A stretch of DNA of 64,000 bases from Janthinobacterium sp051380735 (GCF_051380735.1 NZ_JBNYXQ010000012.1:1-64000); one strand, 5' to 3'; shown: positions 25,662 to 35,137, counted from the first letter of the stretch. The notes: generated from the letters alone by a model not told the origin. Numbers and translations are program-made.

Positions 25662-26510
25662 TTATTTGTGCTGCAGCAATTGCTTGATGGCCGCTACCGA
25701 GGTGTCGACCTGCAACTTGATGCCGATCTGGCCAAGCTCTGCCGTGGCTCGCGTGGCGTCACCGCGCACGCCGTCGGCCACACCGGGCCTGGCGCCATGA
25801 GCCATGGCTTCGCTGCGCACCAGCGACGGGTCGGTCGCCAGCATCAGCGCCGCGTCCGCCAGTCCAGCATGCAGGCCGATCTCGGCGGTGCTGAAACCGC
25901 GCTTCTGCAGTTCGGCAATATATTTGGTTTGGGTAATGTCGTAGTAGTCGAGCAAGGCCCAGGCGCGTGCATCCGCACCCTTGCCACCCTTGCTCCAGGC
26001 GCGGTTCAGTTTGGTCGCGACATTCTGTTCATTCTTCTGGTAGCCGCCATGGTCGCCGATAAAGATAATGTCGCGAAAGCCATGCTGGCGCAGGCTGGCG
26101 GCCGCGCCTTCGAGCACGGCTTCAAAGGCGGCCGGCGGTATCGAGATGGTACCCGCATGGCGCATATGGCCGGCCGGCGGGGAAATGCTGCCTTCAGGCA
26201 CGTAGGACACGACCGGCGCGACGATGGTATTGCCCAGTTTTTGCGCGATCTGGCGCGCCAGCATGCCGGCACGCACATTGTGCTTGCCCAGCGCGATATA
26301 CGGACCGCTCTGCTCGACGCCGCCGATCGGGATCAGCACCGTGGTGGCGCCGTGATCGATGCGATCGCGCAATTCGGTACTGGTCAGCTCTTCCAGCACG
26401 ACGCTGGATGACGGTGCGGCCAGGCACGACAAGGGCAAGGCAAAAGTCAGGGAGAGGGCAAGCAGGCAGGCGCGTGGCGCCAGTGGCAGGCGGTACTGCA
26501 AAGTCATCAT
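25662..26510 (-). CDS. Exported creatininase-family amidohydrolase, variant metal motif
   Basis: The 282-residue protein has a cleavable signal (about 1-31) and a creatininase fold. The metal-binding region reads GGVEQSGPYIALGKHN (63-78) instead of the classic EQHGPHLP-x-TD pattern: the first His is Ser and the Asp position is occupied by the His of GKH. The later segments PPAGHMRHAGTISI and IGDHGGYQKN are conserved. I recall a periplasmic subgroup with EQNGPHMALGKHN, so this may be a family trait. Substrate unknown. It probably shares an operon with the beta-propeller gene. Confidence 0.85.
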   Translation of the reverse strand: MMTLQYRLPLAPRACLLALSLTFALPLSCLAAPSSSVVLEELTSTELRDRIDHGATTVLIPIGGVEQSGPYIALGKHNVRAGMLARQIAQKLGNTIVAPVVSYVPEGSISPPAGHMRHAGTISIPPAAFEAVLEGAAASLRQHGFRDIIFIGDHGGYQKNEQNVATKLNRAWSKGGKGADARAWALLDYYDITQTKYIAELQKRGFSTAEIGLHAGLADAALMLATDPSLVRSEAMAHGARPGVADGVRGDATRATAELGQIGIKLQVDTSVAAIKQLLQHK

Positions 26511-26653
26511 CAAACATCTTTCGTGGTCATCAGGCGTGACGCCCTGCCTGGCGAGACCAGGCAAGCTGCTGCCACAAGGAATTGTATTCCATCGGGGCAG
26601 CAACAGCACGTTAATTTGACACGATTTGGTGCGAATTGACTACAGGCAAATTT

Positions 26654-28291
26654 TTAGGCCAGCAGGCGCTGCGCACGCTCCGATGGACGGCGTGGCGCTT
26701 TTTGCGCTGGCAGCCCACCGACCACGCCCAGCTTGCGGCCAGCCGCTTCGCCGCGCAGGCGGAACACGGCCACCACGTCGACCAGTTCCACGGCGCGGTC
26801 CTGCAGCGAGACGGCAGCGGCGGCCGCCTCTTCCACCAGCGCCGCGTTTTGCTGGGTAACCTGGTCCATCTGCGAGATGGCCTGGTTGACCTGTTCGATG
26901 CCGGCGCTCTGCTCATGGCTGGCATTGGCGATCTCGCCCATGATATCGGTCACGCGACGGATGCTGGTAACGATCTCTTCCATGGTGGCGCCGGCCTGGT
27001 CGACCAGCGCGCTGCCGGTGTTGACTTTCTCGACCGAATCCTCGATCAAGCCCTTGATTTCCTTGGCTGCCGCCGCGCTGCGCTGGGCCAGGTTGCGCAC
27101 TTCGGTAGCGACCACGGCAAAGCCACGGCCCTGTTCGCCGGCACGCGCCGCTTCAACCGCTGCGTTCAACGCCAGGATATTGGTCTGGAAAGCGATACCA
27201 TCGATCACGCCGATGATGTCGGCGATCTTCCTGGCCGACGCATTGATCGAGCCCATCGTGCCCACCACCTGCGCCACCACGGCCCCACCCTTGCTGGCCA
27301 CTTCCGAGGCCGACACGGCCAGGGTATTGGCCTGGCGCGCATTGTCCGTGTTCTGGCGTACGGCCGCGGTCAGCTCTTCCAGGCTGGACGCGGTTTCTTC
27401 CAGCGAGGAAGCCTGCTGCTCGGTACGTACCGACAGGTCGGCATTGCCGGCCGTGATCTGGCCGGCGGCCACGCTGACCGTATCGGCCGAGGTGCGCACG
27501 GTGGCAATCACTTCGACGATACGCTCAAGGAACTGGTTGAAGGCGGTCGCCGTGCGGCCCACTTCATCCATGCGCTCGACCGGCATCGCCGACGACAAGT
27601 CCAGGGTCGAGCTGACGCGTTCGAGCGTGCTCTGGATATTGCCCAGGCCACCGCTGATGGTGCGGTAGATATGCCAGGCCAGGCTGCCGGTCAGCAACAC
27701 GGCCACAGCCAGCACGGCCAGCATGGTGTACAAGGCGGTATCGTAGGCGGCCAGGCTTTCGGCCTTGACGTCCGACACCAGTTTGTTGTTGTAGGCGATA
27801 TGATCGTCGAGGCTTTTCTTGGCGGCGGCGGCCGTCAGGGCCAGCGGCGTGCCGGCGAGCAAGGTCGCGCGCACGCCCTCGATGTCGTCCGCGTAGGCGG
27901 CGGCAAAAAATGGCGCCAGCGCGCGGCGATATGCTTCCATCGCGGCCTGGTCGGCGTCGAGCATCTTGCGGTCGGTTTCATCGTAGATGCGTTCGGCGCG
28001 GTAGGTGGCGACCAGATCGTCGAAATTTTTGTTGGCGGCGGCCAGCGCCTTGTCGAGCGCGCTCTTGTCGGCCAAATTCGAAAACACCGACAAACGGTAG
28101 CCGGCCAGGCGCGAATCGGTCAGCGCGGCCTTGGCAGCGTTCAGGCCCTGGATGCTGGGAATGATGCGGTTCTGGACCGTATCGAAACGTTCCTGGGCAC
28201 GCTTGAGCTGGAAGGCGCCGCCGGCGCCCAGCAACAGCAGGGCCAGCAAGGCGATGGATAAAGTCAGTATTAATTGCTTGGTGATATTCAT
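26654..28291 (-). CDS. Methyl-accepting chemotaxis protein, four-helix-bundle sensor
   Basis: The 545-residue receptor has TM1 (about 8-27), a periplasmic helical sensor (about 30-185), TM2 (about 190-210), HAMP and the signalling domain with the same tip as the first receptor (IIGVIDGIAFQTNILALNAA). Long stretches of the cytoplasmic part are nearly identical to the receptor at 18557-20215, but the sensors differ, so they are paralogues with different inputs. It starts 65 bases after the patatin-like gene and may be co-transcribed. Confidence 0.93.
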   Translation of the reverse strand: MNITKQLILTLSIALLALLLLGAGGAFQLKRAQERFDTVQNRIIPSIQGLNAAKAALTDSRLAGYRLSVFSNLADKSALDKALAAANKNFDDLVATYRAERIYDETDRKMLDADQAAMEAYRRALAPFFAAAYADDIEGVRATLLAGTPLALTAAAAKKSLDDHIAYNNKLVSDVKAESLAAYDTALYTMLAVLAVAVLLTGSLAWHIYRTISGGLGNIQSTLERVSSTLDLSSAMPVERMDEVGRTATAFNQFLERIVEVIATVRTSADTVSVAAGQITAGNADLSVRTEQQASSLEETASSLEELTAAVRQNTDNARQANTLAVSASEVASKGGAVVAQVVGTMGSINASARKIADIIGVIDGIAFQTNILALNAAVEAARAGEQGRGFAVVATEVRNLAQRSAAAAKEIKGLIEDSVEKVNTGSALVDQAGATMEEIVTSIRRVTDIMGEIANASHEQSAGIEQVNQAISQMDQVTQQNAALVEEAAAAAVSLQDRAVELVDVVAVFRLRGEAAGRKLGVVGGLPAQKAPRRPSERAQRLLA

Positions 28292-28356
28292 GTGTGCCCG
28301 TCAGTGAAGCAAAACTGGATTGGTGAAGTTAATTAATGGTTGATTGCAGCGACCGC

Positions 28357-29466
28357 TCATGCAGCCAGTGCCGCGTCTTGCGACGTGCGGCGCAGCAAGC
28401 TGCCATGCTCGCGGCAAAAAGCGGCGCCGGCCTTGTAGCCCACATCGAACAGCAGTTGCATGTTCGAGCTCGACCAGTCGAGGGTGTCGGGCCAGTGTTG
28501 TTCCGGTATGCCGTTCATCAGGTCGAGCTTGAGCAGACGGCGCTTGGGCTGGCCCGTATGCGCGTCCGTGTTGTGCTCGAGCTCGAACAGGCGCAACTCG
28601 GTTTTGGAAATCTTCACCAGCGGCGTGATGATGGAACGCACCCAGGCGTCGTACAGGTTGCGCGGCTTGCGCAACAGGCGTTCATCGCCGAGGATGTCGA
28701 GAATGACCAGGGTATCGGCATCGTGGTGCTCGCCCTTGCCTTCAATAAATGGATCGAAATTGAGGGTATCGAGCGCTGCGCCTTCGATATAGTCGCTGCC
28801 GGCGATATTGGTCGGCGCGTACAGGAACGGAAAGGACAGCGCCGCGCGCACATGCTCGGGGCCGATTTCATGCTTGCCCCAGTTCTGCATGCGGTGCTCG
28901 GTCAGGTTGTAGGCATTGATGTAGAACTGCGGGCGCATGGTTTTCACGCCCGAGAAATCCACTGCTTTTTCCAGGAAGGGCAAATGCGCGCACAGACCCA
29001 GGCTTTTCGATGACAGGTCCGATGGCGACAGGGAAGACATCATCAGCTTGCCCCAGTCCGACCATGCCGCAGGCGCCCCCGCAAACGTTTGCTTGAATGC
29101 TTGCACGAAAGGATTGCTGGCTGGTGGCTGGAATGCATCGCGAAAGGTGCTGGCCTGCATGCCCGGCTTCTGGAAAATCTTGTAGTTAATCGGGATCATC
29201 TTGTAGATGCTGTCGGCCACGCCCGTATCGGCCCAGCTTTGCAGCGCCTGGCGCGGCGTGGCCTCGTGCGGCGTGGTGTACAGCAGCCCCATCAGCACGC
29301 CAGCACCGGACGCCGAAATCACGTCGAACTCGACACCCTCGTCGACAAAGGCGGCCAGCGCCCCCGCGATCAGGGTGGAATTGGGTGCGCCGCCACCGAG
29401 CAGCAAACCGGTCTTGCGCGCTGGCATTGAGGTCACGGCGGGGGCGTTTACGTTCACAGATTTCAT
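28357..29466 (-). CDS. Patatin-like protein with atypical catalytic motifs
   Basis: The 369-residue protein has the patatin oxyanion loop GGGAPN (24-29). The nucleophile elbow, normally GxSxG, reads S-A-S-G-A-G (51-56) and the usual DG-G/A aspartate motif reads I-E-G-A-A (227-231). Thus Ser53 is present but the dyad Asp is Glu228. No signal peptide. Patatins are lipid acyl hydrolases; this one could be an active variant or a lipid-binding relative. The preceding 287 bases to the LysR gene are AT-rich and carry its promoter. Confidence 0.82.
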   Translation of the reverse strand: MKSVNVNAPAVTSMPARKTGLLLGGGAPNSTLIAGALAAFVDEGVEFDVISASGAGVLMGLLYTTPHEATPRQALQSWADTGVADSIYKMIPINYKIFQKPGMQASTFRDAFQPPASNPFVQAFKQTFAGAPAAWSDWGKLMMSSLSPSDLSSKSLGLCAHLPFLEKAVDFSGVKTMRPQFYINAYNLTEHRMQNWGKHEIGPEHVRAALSFPFLYAPTNIAGSDYIEGAALDTLNFDPFIEGKGEHHDADTLVILDILGDERLLRKPRNLYDAWVRSIITPLVKISKTELRLFELEHNTDAHTGQPKRRLLKLDLMNGIPEQHWPDTLDWSSSNMQLLFDVGYKAGAAFCREHGSLLRRTSQDAALAA

Positions 29467-29753
29467 GTGTACTCCTTTATGGCGGAGCAGTCCTGCCCCT
29501 GGGGATCAATCGGCGCTCGGCTTTTATGCCGCACTTTTCAGTGAAAGAATGTTGCAAAAGAAGATATTAAATTAACATAAATAAATTCCACATGGCAATT
29601 TAGTTAACGCATGTATGACATTCAGAAAGGCCATAAGTCGCGCCCATGCGGCTTGCGAGTGTTGCAGTGCAACAAAAAATATTATGGGGCCTGACAATAA
29701 GTGTTGCTACATGGAAAATTTGACAACTTCGGAAGGATGGCAGAGGCGCAGTC

Positions 29754-30671
29754 TCAAGGACTGGCGGAAAAACGCAGATGAGCACACAGGAAGTCGACAA
29801 ACACCCGCAATTTGGGAGACAGGTGGCGGCTCGATGGCCACAATATCCAGAATTTGCTCGACGTGAGCAGATATCGCTGCAATACCTGCCGCAGCTCGCC
29901 GCGCGCGACGGAATCGGCCACGATAAAGTCTGGCAGATAGGCCAGGCCGACGCCCTGAATGGCCGCGCCGATCAGCGCTTCGATATTGTTGCAGGTCAGC
30001 GCAGTACGCAAACGTAACTCCGGCGAGCTTGCCGCTTGGCCATGCTGCAGCGCCCACTCCTGCAATTTGCCGGTACTGGGGAATTTGTAGCGTACGCAGG
30101 CATGCGAATCCGACTCCAGCGCCTGCGGCGTGGCCGGCACGCCATGACGGGCAAAATACGCGGGCGAACCGACGATGGAAAACGCGAATGGCCCCAGCTC
30201 GCGCGCCATCAGGCGCGAATCGGTCAAGGTGCCGCTGCGCACGGCCACATCAACGCCCTCGGCCACCACGTCGACCAGGCGGTCGTTGAAATCGAGGTCG
30301 AGTTCGATTTCGGGATACAGGCGCGTAAATTCTGCCAGCAGCGGCAGGATGATGCGGTAGCCAATCACCGGCAGGCTGACCTTGAGCTTGCCGCGCGGCG
30401 CCTCGGCCAGGTGCGACAGTTCCGCCTGTGCATCCTCAATATCGGCCAGGATGCGCAGGCAGCGCTCGTAGAACAACGCGCCTTCGTTGCTCAGGCTGAT
30501 CCTGCGCGTGCTGCGGTTGAGCAGCCGCACGCCCAGCTTTTCTTCCAGCCGCGCCACGCTCTTGCCCACCGCCGAGGCCGATACGCCCAGCAGGCGCCCG
30601 GCCGCCACAAAACTGCAGGTTTGCGCTGCCTGCACGAAGGCGGCAATACCGTTGAGCTGATCGATGGCCAT
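29754..30671 (-). CDS. LysR-family transcription regulator
   Basis: The 305-residue regulator has the LysR HTH (CSFVAAGRLLGVSASAVGKS) and an effector-binding domain with features of the CrgA-like group (RGKLKVSLPVIGYR, VDVAVRSGTLTDSRL). It lies 90 bases from, and divergent to, a DHA2 exporter, its most likely target. The AT-rich gap would hold its operator. Confidence 0.92.
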   Translation of the reverse strand: MAIDQLNGIAAFVQAAQTCSFVAAGRLLGVSASAVGKSVARLEEKLGVRLLNRSTRRISLSNEGALFYERCLRILADIEDAQAELSHLAEAPRGKLKVSLPVIGYRIILPLLAEFTRLYPEIELDLDFNDRLVDVVAEGVDVAVRSGTLTDSRLMARELGPFAFSIVGSPAYFARHGVPATPQALESDSHACVRYKFPSTGKLQEWALQHGQAASSPELRLRTALTCNNIEALIGAAIQGVGLAYLPDFIVADSVARGELRQVLQRYLLTSSKFWILWPSSRHLSPKLRVFVDFLCAHLRFSASP

Positions 30672-30761
30672 GATTAGAGCGTTTTTGTCCGTTATGAGTG
30701 GATTTTAAGCTACTTTTTCTGTAATTAAAGCCATCCTATCATGGAATCCCTTGCTTACTGA

Positions 30762-32282
30762 ATGCTTCCCATGACCTCTGTTTCCTCACAAAAGCGCCGC
30801 CTGCTGGTGTTGGCCGCCATTTGCCTGGCTGCGCTGTGCATGCCACTGAGTTTTACCGGCCCCGCGATTGCCATGGTGGCAATTGCCCTTGATCTGCACG
30901 GCAGCCCGCTGGCGCTGGCCTGGATCAGCAATGCCTTCATGCTCAGTTTTGGCGGCTGCCTGATGGCTGCCGGCGCGCTGGCTGACCGCTATGGCCGCAA
31001 GCGACTGTTCCTGCTCGGCTTGGCGGTGTTTTCTGTGGCGGCCGTGGCGCTGGCCTGTGCACCCACCATCGAAGCGCTGGGCATGCTGCGCGCAGTGCAG
31101 GGACTCGGTTGCGCACTGGCTCTGTCCAGCGGACTGGCGGCGCTGGCCCAGGAATTCGACGGCGCTGCCAGGGCGCGCGCCTTCAGCCTGATCGGCACGG
31201 CGTTCGGCGCCGGCCTGGCCTTCGGCCCCATTGTCGCCGGCAGCCTGGTCGCCTCGCTCGGCTGGCGCAGCCTGTTTGCGCTCACGGCGCTGGTGGGCCT
31301 GGTGGCACTGATCGTGGGGGCGCGCACCCTGCGCGAATCGCGCGACCGGCAGGCGGCCGCACTGGACTGGGCCGGCGCGCTCGGTTTCACCGGCGCCCTG
31401 TCACTGTTGACGTATGGCTTGCTGCAGGCGCCGCACAGCGGCTGGACCAGCCTGGCCAGTTGCGCCCTGCTGGGCGGCGCGGCGCTGCTGCTGGCGGCTT
31501 TCGTCGCGATCGAAAAACGCCAGCCGCGCCCCATGCTGGACCTGTCGCTGTTCCGCTTGCCCGCGTTTGCCGGCGTGCAGCTGCTGGCCGCCGCGCCGGC
31601 GTTTTCCTATGTCGTGCTGCTGGTGCTGCTGCCGGTGCGCCTGATCGGCATCGAGGGCTACAGCGCAACGAAGGCCGGCGCCATGATGCTGGCCCTGTCG
31701 GCGCCCATGCTGGTACTGCCGATGCTGGCCGGCCTGGCCGCGCAACGCCTGCCTGCCGCCCATATCTGCGGCGCCGGCCTCCTGGCCACCAGCGCTGGCC
31801 TGCTGTGGCTGTCCCACTGCGCGCCGGGCCTGCCCGCCACTACCCTTCTCGGCCCGCTGCTGCTGATCGGCGCCGGCATCAGCCTGCCCTGGGGTTTGAT
31901 GGATGGCCTGGCCGTCAGCGTGGTGCCGGTGGAACGGGCCGGCATGGCAGCCGGCATCTTCAACACCACGCGCGTGGCCGGCGAAGGCATTGCGCTGGCG
32001 ATTGTCGCAGCACTGCTGGCCAGCTTCACTGCCGCGGCGCTGCGCAAGCTGCCCGGCGTGAATGCGCAGGAAGCGGCGCTGGCGGCGCCGCTGCTGGCCA
32101 TTGGCGAGCTGCGCCAGGCTGGCGCGCTGCTGGCGCACGCCAGTGCGCAGGAACTGGCGCAGGCTTACGGCTTGGCGTTTCGCCACTTGCTGCAGGTGCT
32201 CGCTGCCATCAGCACAGCCTCGGCACTGTTGATCCTGGTCTTCCTGCGCCAGCCTGCCGCCGGCCCGGCACCCGCGCGCTGA
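30762..32282 (+). CDS. DHA2-family MFS exporter (EmrB/QacA type)
   Basis: The 506-residue protein has about 14 hydrophobic segments, the DHA2 number. Motif A reads GALADRYGRKRLFLLGL, and motif C-like GTAFGAGLAFGPIVAGSL follows in TM5. It would expel drugs or amphipathic compounds with proton influx. There is no EmrA-type adaptor gene nearby, so it is more like QacA/SmvA. Two in-frame ATGs (30762, 30771) are possible starts. Divergent LysR gene. Confidence 0.9.
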   Translation: MLPMTSVSSQKRRLLVLAAICLAALCMPLSFTGPAIAMVAIALDLHGSPLALAWISNAFMLSFGGCLMAAGALADRYGRKRLFLLGLAVFSVAAVALACAPTIEALGMLRAVQGLGCALALSSGLAALAQEFDGAARARAFSLIGTAFGAGLAFGPIVAGSLVASLGWRSLFALTALVGLVALIVGARTLRESRDRQAAALDWAGALGFTGALSLLTYGLLQAPHSGWTSLASCALLGGAALLLAAFVAIEKRQPRPMLDLSLFRLPAFAGVQLLAAAPAFSYVVLLVLLPVRLIGIEGYSATKAGAMMLALSAPMLVLPMLAGLAAQRLPAAHICGAGLLATSAGLLWLSHCAPGLPATTLLGPLLLIGAGISLPWGLMDGLAVSVVPVERAGMAAGIFNTTRVAGEGIALAIVAALLASFTAAALRKLPGVNAQEAALAAPLLAIGELRQAGALLAHASAQELAQAYGLAFRHLLQVLAAISTASALLILVFLRQPAAGPAPAR

Positions 32283-32325
32283 CGTTTCTTCGCAACACGC
32301 ATCGCAATCTTCCGCGGAAAACGAG

Positions 32326-32388
32326 TTTACTTGTCAAAGCGCTTTGAACTATACTTCAAAGCGCTTTGAAACATAATTAAAGCGCTTT
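32326..32388 (+). promoter_or_regulatory. Maltoporin promoter with three LacI-type operators
   Basis: A -35 box TTTACT (32326-32331) and a -10 box TATACT (32350-32355) are separated by 18 bp that contain the palindrome TCAAAGCGCTTTGA (32334-32347). Two more palindromes follow: TTCAAAGCGCTTTGAA (32355-32370) and AAAGCGCTTT (32379-32388). Centres are 22 and 21 bp apart, about two helical turns, so repressors would sit on the same face. The same arrangement recurs at 35085-35137. Confidence 0.88.
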
Positions 32389-32450
32389 GGCTTCGTCGAT
32401 TAATGCAATGACCGGCGCCAGCCCGCCCCTATAAAAATACTGGAGATACG

Positions 32451-33671
32451 ATGAACAAGCATTTCTTGAAAACCTTGCCAGCCGCCGTTGCCCTGACCTT
32501 GAGCGCTACGGCCGCCCAGGCCGCATTGCCGATTGATTTTGGCGGTTACTTCCGCTCGGGCTTCGGCACCAGCAGCGAAGGCGGCAAGGAATCCTGCTTC
32601 GGCCTGGCCGGCGCCTCGTCGAAATATCGCCTCGGTAACGAGTGCGAGACCTACGGTGAATTGAAATTCGGCGGCGAAGCCTTCAAGGCCGCCAACGGCA
32701 CCACCTTTCGTATCAATACCCTGGTGGCGTTTTCCGTCAACCAGAACTTCGACTGGGAACAATCGGACCCGGCCTGGCGTGAAATGAACGTGGTGGCCGA
32801 CAAGATCGGCACCGGCGCCTTCGCCGAAGCGCGGGCCTGGGTCGGCAAGCGCTACTACGACCGCCAGGACGTGCATATCACCGATTACTACTTCTGGAAT
32901 AACAGCGGTCCCGGCGCCGGACTGGAAAACATCGACCTGGGTGCGGCGAAGCTGGCCTACGCCATCGTGCGCACCGCCGACGACACCGACAGCAAGCGCA
33001 TGGTGTTCTCGCATGACCTGCGTTTTTCCGGCATCAAGGTCAACCCGGACGGCGAGCTGACGGTCGGTGCGCAGTTCAACCAGAAGCGCAACGCCGACGG
33101 CGCCGCGCCAGTCGCCAGCGGCCATCTGCTGACCCTGATGCACACGCAAGGCAACTTGCTGGGCGGCTATAACAAGGTCGCGCTGCAGTTCGGCAAGGGC
33201 AGCGGCGCCAACACGGGTGGCGCCACCCTCTCCGCCGACCGCGACGACAAGGTCGTGCGCCTGACCGAGCAACTGATGGTGCAGCCGAAAGGTTCCTGGT
33301 CCGGCATGGCCACCTTTGTCTACGAAGACAAGGAAACGTCAGGCGTGAGCAGCAAGTGGACCTCGCTCGGCGCGCGTCCGATCTACCATTTCACCGACAA
33401 CTACAGCCTGGCAGTTGAGCTGGGTCATGACATCGTCAAGCCTGAAGGCGACAAGACGCGCAACCTGACCAAGCTGACCATCGCGCCGCAACTGTCGGCC
33501 GGCAACAGCTTCTGGTCGCGCCCCGTGCTGCGCGCCTTTTACACCTATGCCAAATGGAACAAGGCAGCCCAGTCGGCGGCCGTGGCCGAATCGGCACTGT
33601 CGTCGACTGGCGTGTTTGGCGGAAAAACCAACGGTAGCTCGATGGGTTTCCAGGTCGAGAGCTGGTGGTAA
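32451..33671 (+). CDS. lamB: Maltoporin-type outer-membrane channel (LamB family)
   Basis: The 406-residue porin has a signal peptide cleaved after AAQA (about residue 24). The mature N-terminus (IDFGGYFRSGFG) and the segment SSKYRLGNECETYGELKFG are signatures of LamB, and the C-terminal Trp (GFQVESWW) fits an outer-membrane barrel. It admits maltose and maltodextrins. The product is close in size to enteric LamB. A GGAG ribosome-binding site precedes the start. Transcribed alone, controlled by the operators just upstream and ended by the hairpin at 33811. Confidence 0.93.
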   Translation: MNKHFLKTLPAAVALTLSATAAQAALPIDFGGYFRSGFGTSSEGGKESCFGLAGASSKYRLGNECETYGELKFGGEAFKAANGTTFRINTLVAFSVNQNFDWEQSDPAWREMNVVADKIGTGAFAEARAWVGKRYYDRQDVHITDYYFWNNSGPGAGLENIDLGAAKLAYAIVRTADDTDSKRMVFSHDLRFSGIKVNPDGELTVGAQFNQKRNADGAAPVASGHLLTLMHTQGNLLGGYNKVALQFGKGSGANTGGATLSADRDDKVVRLTEQLMVQPKGSWSGMATFVYEDKETSGVSSKWTSLGARPIYHFTDNYSLAVELGHDIVKPEGDKTRNLTKLTIAPQLSAGNSFWSRPVLRAFYTYAKWNKAAQSAAVAESALSSTGVFGGKTNGSSMGFQVESWW

Positions 33672-33810
33672 GAAACGTGGTCCAGGTTTGACCTGGCCTC
33701 TGGCAGCAACACCGCCCTCAGTTTTGGGCACGTAATACCGGAATCACCATCGCACCGCTGCATGCCATGGCCGGCAGTTTCATTGTAGTGATTCAGCAAT
33801 CCTCTTTTTG

Positions 33811-33846
33811 CGCGGGCACCCTTCGGGTTGGCCCGCGTCTTTTTTT
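33811..33846 (+). terminator. Rho-independent terminator after lamB
   Basis: A GC-rich hairpin (CGCGGGC with its partner GCCCGCG, tip CTTCGG-like) is followed by a run of seven T bases after a single C, a textbook intrinsic terminator in the 280-base gap before the repressor gene. Confidence 0.88.
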
Positions 33847-33951
33847 GCGCCGGCGCATGCAACAGGTCCCTGTGCAGTTCCCTGATCAAGCTTGCCATTA
33901 TCAGATAAACTACCTGCCATTACACCAAGATCCACCCCTGACGCAGCATCC

Positions 33952-34962
33952 ATGAACCTCAAAAATCTCGCCAAAACGCTAGGAATTTCCGAAACCACCG
34001 TCAGCCGTGCCTTGAATGGCTATCCGGAAGTGAGTGAGCGCACGCGCGAACGGGTGCTTGCCGCTGCGCAGGCAGCCGGCTACCGGCCCAATCCGATGGC
34101 CCGCAGCCTGGCCGTGGGCCGCACCAATATCGTCGGCATCATCTACCCGCTGCTGCCGAATGACCTGGCCGACCCGATGTTCATCGATATCGTCGGTGGC
34201 ATGTCGGAAGCGCTCGAGGCGCAACAGATGGACATGATGATCTCGCCCGCCTCGGCCACCAATGAGTTCCATACCTATGAACGGATGGTAAAGGGCCGCC
34301 GCATCGACGGCCTGATCGTCGGGCGCACCAAGCCTTTCGACGAGCGCATCGCCTACCTGGCGCAGCAGAACATGCCGTTCGTCGCCCATGGCCGCACCCA
34401 GCTGAACCAGCCGCATGCCTGGTTCGACTACGACAACGAAGCCGGCATGCGCCTGGCTGTCGAGCGCCTGATGTCGCTCGGGCACCAGCGCATCGGCCTG
34501 ATCAGCGCCACGCCCGACCTGAACTTCGTGCGCCAGCGGGTCGACAGTTTTCAACATGCCATGCGCGATGGCGGCCTGGCTGTCGACCCCGACAATCTGG
34601 TCGACAACGCCCATGACCGGCGCGCCGGCTACCAGGCCATGCAACGCCTGCTGGCCCGCTCGCAGCGTCCCACCGCTATCATCGTCGACAACCATATGTC
34701 GGGCGTGGGCGCGGTGCGCGCCTTGCTCGACGCCGGCGTGGCCATCGGCAGCGAGATGTCGCTGATCGTCTGGGGCGTGATGGAGGATTCCCTGGCCGGC
34801 CACAATGTCACCACCGTGGTCCAGCCTGACCCGCGCGGCGCCGGCGCGAAGATGATCCAGATGCTGCTGGCCTTGCTGGACGGCACGCCGGCCACCGACC
34901 TGCAGGAGCTGTGGCCTTGCGAGTTGCTGCCGGGAGAGTCGGCGGGGGTTGTACTCAGCTAG
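33952..34962 (+). CDS. LacI-family repressor of the maltodextrin regulon
   Basis: The 336-residue regulator has a LacI HTH at the very N-terminus (LKNLAKTLGISETTVSRALNGY), the hinge helix region (NPMARSLAVGRTN), and a sugar-binding domain. I start at 33952; a TTG-initiated longer reading would put 20 unrelated residues before the HTH. Its position between two units carrying identical AAAGCGCTTT operators makes it their likely repressor, comparable to AglR or MalR of other proteobacteria. No operator is visible in front of its own gene. Confidence 0.92.
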   Translation: MNLKNLAKTLGISETTVSRALNGYPEVSERTRERVLAAAQAAGYRPNPMARSLAVGRTNIVGIIYPLLPNDLADPMFIDIVGGMSEALEAQQMDMMISPASATNEFHTYERMVKGRRIDGLIVGRTKPFDERIAYLAQQNMPFVAHGRTQLNQPHAWFDYDNEAGMRLAVERLMSLGHQRIGLISATPDLNFVRQRVDSFQHAMRDGGLAVDPDNLVDNAHDRRAGYQAMQRLLARSQRPTAIIVDNHMSGVGAVRALLDAGVAIGSEMSLIVWGVMEDSLAGHNVTTVVQPDPRGAGAKMIQMLLALLDGTPATDLQELWPCELLPGESAGVVLS

Positions 34963-35000
34963 CAGGTTGAAAAACTTGCCGTAGTCCGCAGCGGAAATAT

Positions 35001-35027
35001 GGGGTCAGACCCGGCGGGTCTGACCCC
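35001..35027. repeat. REP-like intergenic palindrome, copy 4
   Basis: Perfect 12-bp arms (GGGGTCAGACCC) around GGC, 38 bases after the repressor gene and 58 bases before the promoter of the alpha-glucosidase operon. Probably isolates the two transcription units. Confidence 0.92.
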
Positions 35028-35084
35028 GGCCCTTCTCACGCATTCCCTGAAACTAAAATTTCGCCACTTCGCCAACCGATTCAC

Positions 35085-35137
35085 TTTACTTTTCAAAGCG
35101 CTTTGAACTATACTCATTCCAGACCCAAAGCGCTTTG
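35085..35137 (+). promoter_or_regulatory. Maltodextrin operon promoter with two LacI-type operators
   Basis: TTTACT (35085-35090) and TATACT (35109-35114) at 18-bp spacing enclose the palindrome TTCAAAGCGCTTTGAA (35092-35107). A second palindrome CAAAGCGCTTTG (35126-35137) lies three helical turns downstream (centres 32 bp apart). The promoter core is almost identical to that of lamB. Confidence 0.88.

Noticed and set aside
24279..26411. Long open frame on the plus strand opposite the beta-propeller and creatininase-like genes
   Set aside because: The minus-strand products have signal peptides and family motifs; the plus-strand translation is rich in His and Ala without any recognisable pattern.
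29615..29866. Possible 83-residue plus-strand gene before the patatin-like gene
   Set aside because: It overlaps the LysR gene end and has no ribosome-binding site or family pattern.
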